Assembly: GCF_036384435.1 (NCBI RefSeq)
Contig: NZ_DASVMI010000175.1
Location: 1-25,066, forward strand
Length of the DNA: 25,066 nucleotides
DNA from: GSA-30 sp036384435
GTDB lineage: Bacteria > Pseudomonadota > Gammaproteobacteria > Xanthomonadales > Rhodanobacteraceae
Reading direction: 5' to 3'
A program made the translations under genes and the position numbers. The notes beneath the pieces are model-generated. The model was not told the origin of the DNA. It was given only the letters and a program-made list of their open reading frames with translations, and did not search any database. Positions 23,074-25,066 of the stretch are shown here, piece by piece (the stretch's first letter is position 1; every line of letters starts with the position of its first letter).

Positions 23074-24740
23074 TGCATGACCGAAAGCGGCAGTGGAACA
23101 CTCATGACATGGCGGCGCGCGTCTTGGATTTGACGCGCCGTCGGTTGCTCAAGATGACCGCGTTCGGCCTCACGGCCGGCGCGGTTCCCTGGCGCCTGCT
23201 GGCGCATGATATGCATTCGTCCTCAGGCAAGATGGTTGGCAGTTCGTTGTGCAAGCATGCCGCGACCGAGCCGGTGAGATTGCCGCCGATGCTCGATCCG
23301 ATGCGGCTGAAAGCCTTCGTCGATCCCTTGCCGATTCCACCGGTATTGCGTGCGCCACGTGGCGAGACGCTGAAGGTCGTCATGCGCGAGACCGAGCAGC
23401 GCCTGCATCGCGATCTCAAGCCTACGCGCGTATGGACCTATGGTGGATGCATGCCGGGGCCCACGCTCGAGGCCGAGAGTGGCAAGCTGTTGCGCGTGGA
23501 GTTTCCCAATGATCTGCCTGGCAAGCATTTCCTGCCGATCGATCACCATATCCACGGCGCGGAAAAGAACCAGCCGGAAGTGCGCGCTGTTGTTCACTTG
23601 CATGGCGGCCGTACGCCAACCTCCAGCGACGGCTACCCGGATGACTGGTACGTACCGGGTAAGACACGCACCTATGAGTATCCCAACAAGCAGGATGCGG
23701 CCACACTTTGGTATCACGATCACGCGATGGGCATCAATCGCTTGAATATCTATGCCGGAATGTTCGGCATGGCGCTATTGCGCGACAAACACGAGCGGTC
23801 CCTGGGCCTGCCGCAGGATGAGCAGGAGATTCCACTGGTGCTATGCGATCGGATGATTACCGAAGATGCCCAGCTGTATTACCCAGTATCCGGCCAGCCC
23901 GATGCTCCCTGGGTGCCGGAAGTGTTCGGTAATGCCATGCTGGTCAACGGTGCGCTATTGCCTTACCTGGACGTGCAGCCGCGCCGTTATCGATTCCGAG
24001 TGCTTAATACGGCCAACGGCCGCTTCTTTCACCTGAGCCTGCGCGGACGCTTACCTTTCATGCAAATCGGTAGCGACCAGGGCCTGCTGGCCACGCCGGT
24101 CACACAGACCCATCTGCTGCTCGCGCCCGGCGAGCGGGCGGACCTGTTGATCGACTTCGCAGCGATGAAAGGCCAGAGCATCGAGCTGATGAACGATGCG
24201 TTGCCCCTCATGCAATTCCGTATCGGTAACGGTCAGGTGCACGACACCAGCAAGTTGCCGGAAAAGCTTCGCGATGTGCCGCGCATGCCCGAATCCATGG
24301 CGGTGAAGACGCGCCAGCTCACCTTGGACGAATATGCCGATTGCGTCGCCGAGCCGATGCTGATGTTGCTCGATGGCAAGCGCTGGCATGAGCCGGTCAC
24401 GGAAAAGCCCAGGCTGGGCAGCACGGAGATCTGGAGCTTCGTCAACCTCACCGAAGATACGCATCCGATCCACCTGCATCTGGTGCGCTTCCAGATCCTC
24501 GATCGACGTCCCTTCGACATCAATACCTGGATGGACTCCAAGACGATTCGCTACAAGGGCCCGGCGCAGCCGCCACCGCCGCACGAGCAAGGCTGGAAAG
24601 ACATCGTGCAGGTATACCCAGGCATGGTTACTCGAATCATCGCCACTTTCGATGGCTATGCCGGTCGCTATGCATGGCATTGCCATCTGCTTGAGCACGA
24701 AGCCAACGAAATGATGCGTCCATTCGAGGTGGTGGCGTAG
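23073..24740 (+). CDS. Multicopper oxidase, CotA/bilirubin-oxidase-like, Tat-exported
   Basis: A 555-residue protein (543 if ATG 23109 is used). A twin-arginine signal, TRRRLLKMTAFGLTAGAVPW, lies near the N-terminus. All copper motifs are intact: HLHGG (H175, H177), WYHDHAMG (H215, H217), HPIHLH (464-469), and HCHLLEHEANEMM (H536, C537, H538, H542, probable axial M547). The overall wording is close to Bacillus CotA: KHFLPIDHHIHG, VVHLHGGRTPTSSDGYPDDWY, KRWHEPVTEKPRLGSTEIWS and PAQPPPPHEQGWKDIVQ. It is therefore a laccase-like enzyme oxidising phenols, bilirubin or metal ions in the periplasm. There is no methionine-rich insert of the CueO copper-tolerance type. ATG 23073 overlaps the phosphoesterase stop (TGATG), suggesting coupled translation. 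The alternative start at 23109 sits closer to the Tat motif. Confidence 0.93.
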   Translation: MHDRKRQWNTHDMAARVLDLTRRRLLKMTAFGLTAGAVPWRLLAHDMHSSSGKMVGSSLCKHAATEPVRLPPMLDPMRLKAFVDPLPIPPVLRAPRGETLKVVMRETEQRLHRDLKPTRVWTYGGCMPGPTLEAESGKLLRVEFPNDLPGKHFLPIDHHIHGAEKNQPEVRAVVHLHGGRTPTSSDGYPDDWYVPGKTRTYEYPNKQDAATLWYHDHAMGINRLNIYAGMFGMALLRDKHERSLGLPQDEQEIPLVLCDRMITEDAQLYYPVSGQPDAPWVPEVFGNAMLVNGALLPYLDVQPRRYRFRVLNTANGRFFHLSLRGRLPFMQIGSDQGLLATPVTQTHLLLAPGERADLLIDFAAMKGQSIELMNDALPLMQFRIGNGQVHDTSKLPEKLRDVPRMPESMAVKTRQLTLDEYADCVAEPMLMLLDGKRWHEPVTEKPRLGSTEIWSFVNLTEDTHPIHLHLVRFQILDRRPFDINTWMDSKTIRYKGPAQPPPPHEQGWKDIVQVYPGMVTRIIATFDGYAGRYAWHCHLLEHEANEMMRPFEVVA

Positions 24741-24795
24741 GGGTGAGGAGCGAGTAGCTAGAAGTGAGGAGTTAGGAGTTAGGAATTAGGGGCTT
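24740..24795. repeat. A/G-rich imperfect tandem repeat tract
   Basis: Directly after the oxidase stop, units of about 8-9 bases (GTGAGGAGC, GAGTAGCTAGAA, GTGAGGAGTTA, GGAGTTA, GGAATTA) recur with small changes. Similar blocks occur at 15160-15270. I take it as a dispersed intergenic repeat; its function is unknown. Confidence 0.55.
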
Positions 24796-24871
24796 GCGGG
24801 TTTTGTAAGCTCCTGGCCGGCAGGTCAGCATGTTGCGGCATGTCTTGAGTGTGCGCCCCCGTCTCCGTTTT

Positions 24872-25066
24872 TCAATGAGGTGGCAGATTCCACTGCTTGA
24901 GCACGCGATTCTCGCGCTCGAATCCCAGCACGCTTACCGTGGCCGTTTCCAGCACAAGGTGCGCTCCGGTGACGGCCTGTCCGTTCATCCAGCACCCGCC
25001 CAACACACGCAGGAAGTGCCCATGCGAGAACAGTGCGACACGGCCGGAGAGCGCCAGCAAGCGTTC
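24872..25066 (-). CDS. Histidine phosphatase (phosphoglycerate-mutase-like) family protein, C-terminal part
   Basis: The gene enters from the right edge on the minus strand; 64 residues and the stop are visible. The peptide SGRVALFSHGHFLRVLGGCWMNGQAV matches the second conserved block of the histidine phosphatase superfamily, where the His in SHGHFLR is part of the catalytic pocket. The end, VLGFERENRVLKQWNLPPH, resembles the C-terminal strand of these enzymes. The RHG motif with the phosphorylated histidine would lie beyond the window, so substrate and integrity cannot be judged. It converges on the multicopper oxidase gene. Confidence 0.82.
   Translation of the reverse strand, partial: ERLLALSGRVALFSHGHFLRVLGGCWMNGQAVTGAHLVLETATVSVLGFERENRVLKQWNLPPH

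Noticed and set aside
1..25066. tRNA, rRNA, CRISPR arrays, prophage genes or phage attachment sites
   Set aside because: No cloverleaf, regularly spaced repeats or phage-type genes were recognised by eye. A dedicated search was not possible.

Overview
The window looks like a high-GC gammaproteobacterial chromosome. Its gene content and protein style (RapA, a PiuC/TonB-receptor pair, lipoprotein M13 and M28 peptidases, A/G-rich intergenic repeats) suggest Xanthomonadales, probably Rhodanobacteraceae (Dyella/Luteibacter/Rhodanobacter-like). This placement is inferred from protein resemblance, not from a marker gene. Most of the window is densely packed, ordinary chromosome. The left edge is accessory DNA.

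Layout. (1) 1-1040: the 3' end of an IS3-family transposase with its terminal repeat, then a low-GC small gene of unknown function (possibly DUF4279-like) in a degraded-looking segment. (2) 1041-3477: an AraC-family regulator divergent from a translationally coupled O-methyltransferase/siderophore-interacting-protein pair, with a perfect 7-bp-arm palindrome between them. (3) 3499-9870, minus strand: an orphan OmpR-type response regulator, a secreted M28-like lipoprotein lacking key catalytic residues, and a very long M48 membrane metalloprotease with a C-terminal repeat region. (4) 10114-12114, plus strand: a rhomboid protease and an APC amino-acid permease 18 bp apart. (5) 12250-20942, minus strand: M13 metallopeptidase lipoprotein, then a Fur-box-controlled TonB-dependent siderophore receptor followed by piuC, then rapA. 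(6) 21370-24740, plus strand: a secreted phosphoesterase (phospholipase C/acid phosphatase family) whose stop overlaps the start of a Tat-exported CotA-like multicopper oxidase. (7) The right edge carries the 3' end of a histidine phosphatase gene on the minus strand.

Two themes recur. Iron: the SIP-type reductase, the TonB receptor with a Fur box on its promoter, and PiuC together make a plausible uptake-and-release route for catecholate-type siderophore iron. Envelope proteolysis: four unrelated peptidase families (M48, M28-like, rhomboid, M13) lie within about 17 kb.

I see no clearly new defence or mobile system. The best leads are the degenerate M28 active site, the long M48 fusion, the coupled phosphoesterase/multicopper-oxidase pair, the methyltransferase/SIP pair, and the possible toxin-immunity remnant beside the IS. 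No tRNA, rRNA or CRISPR array was recognised.
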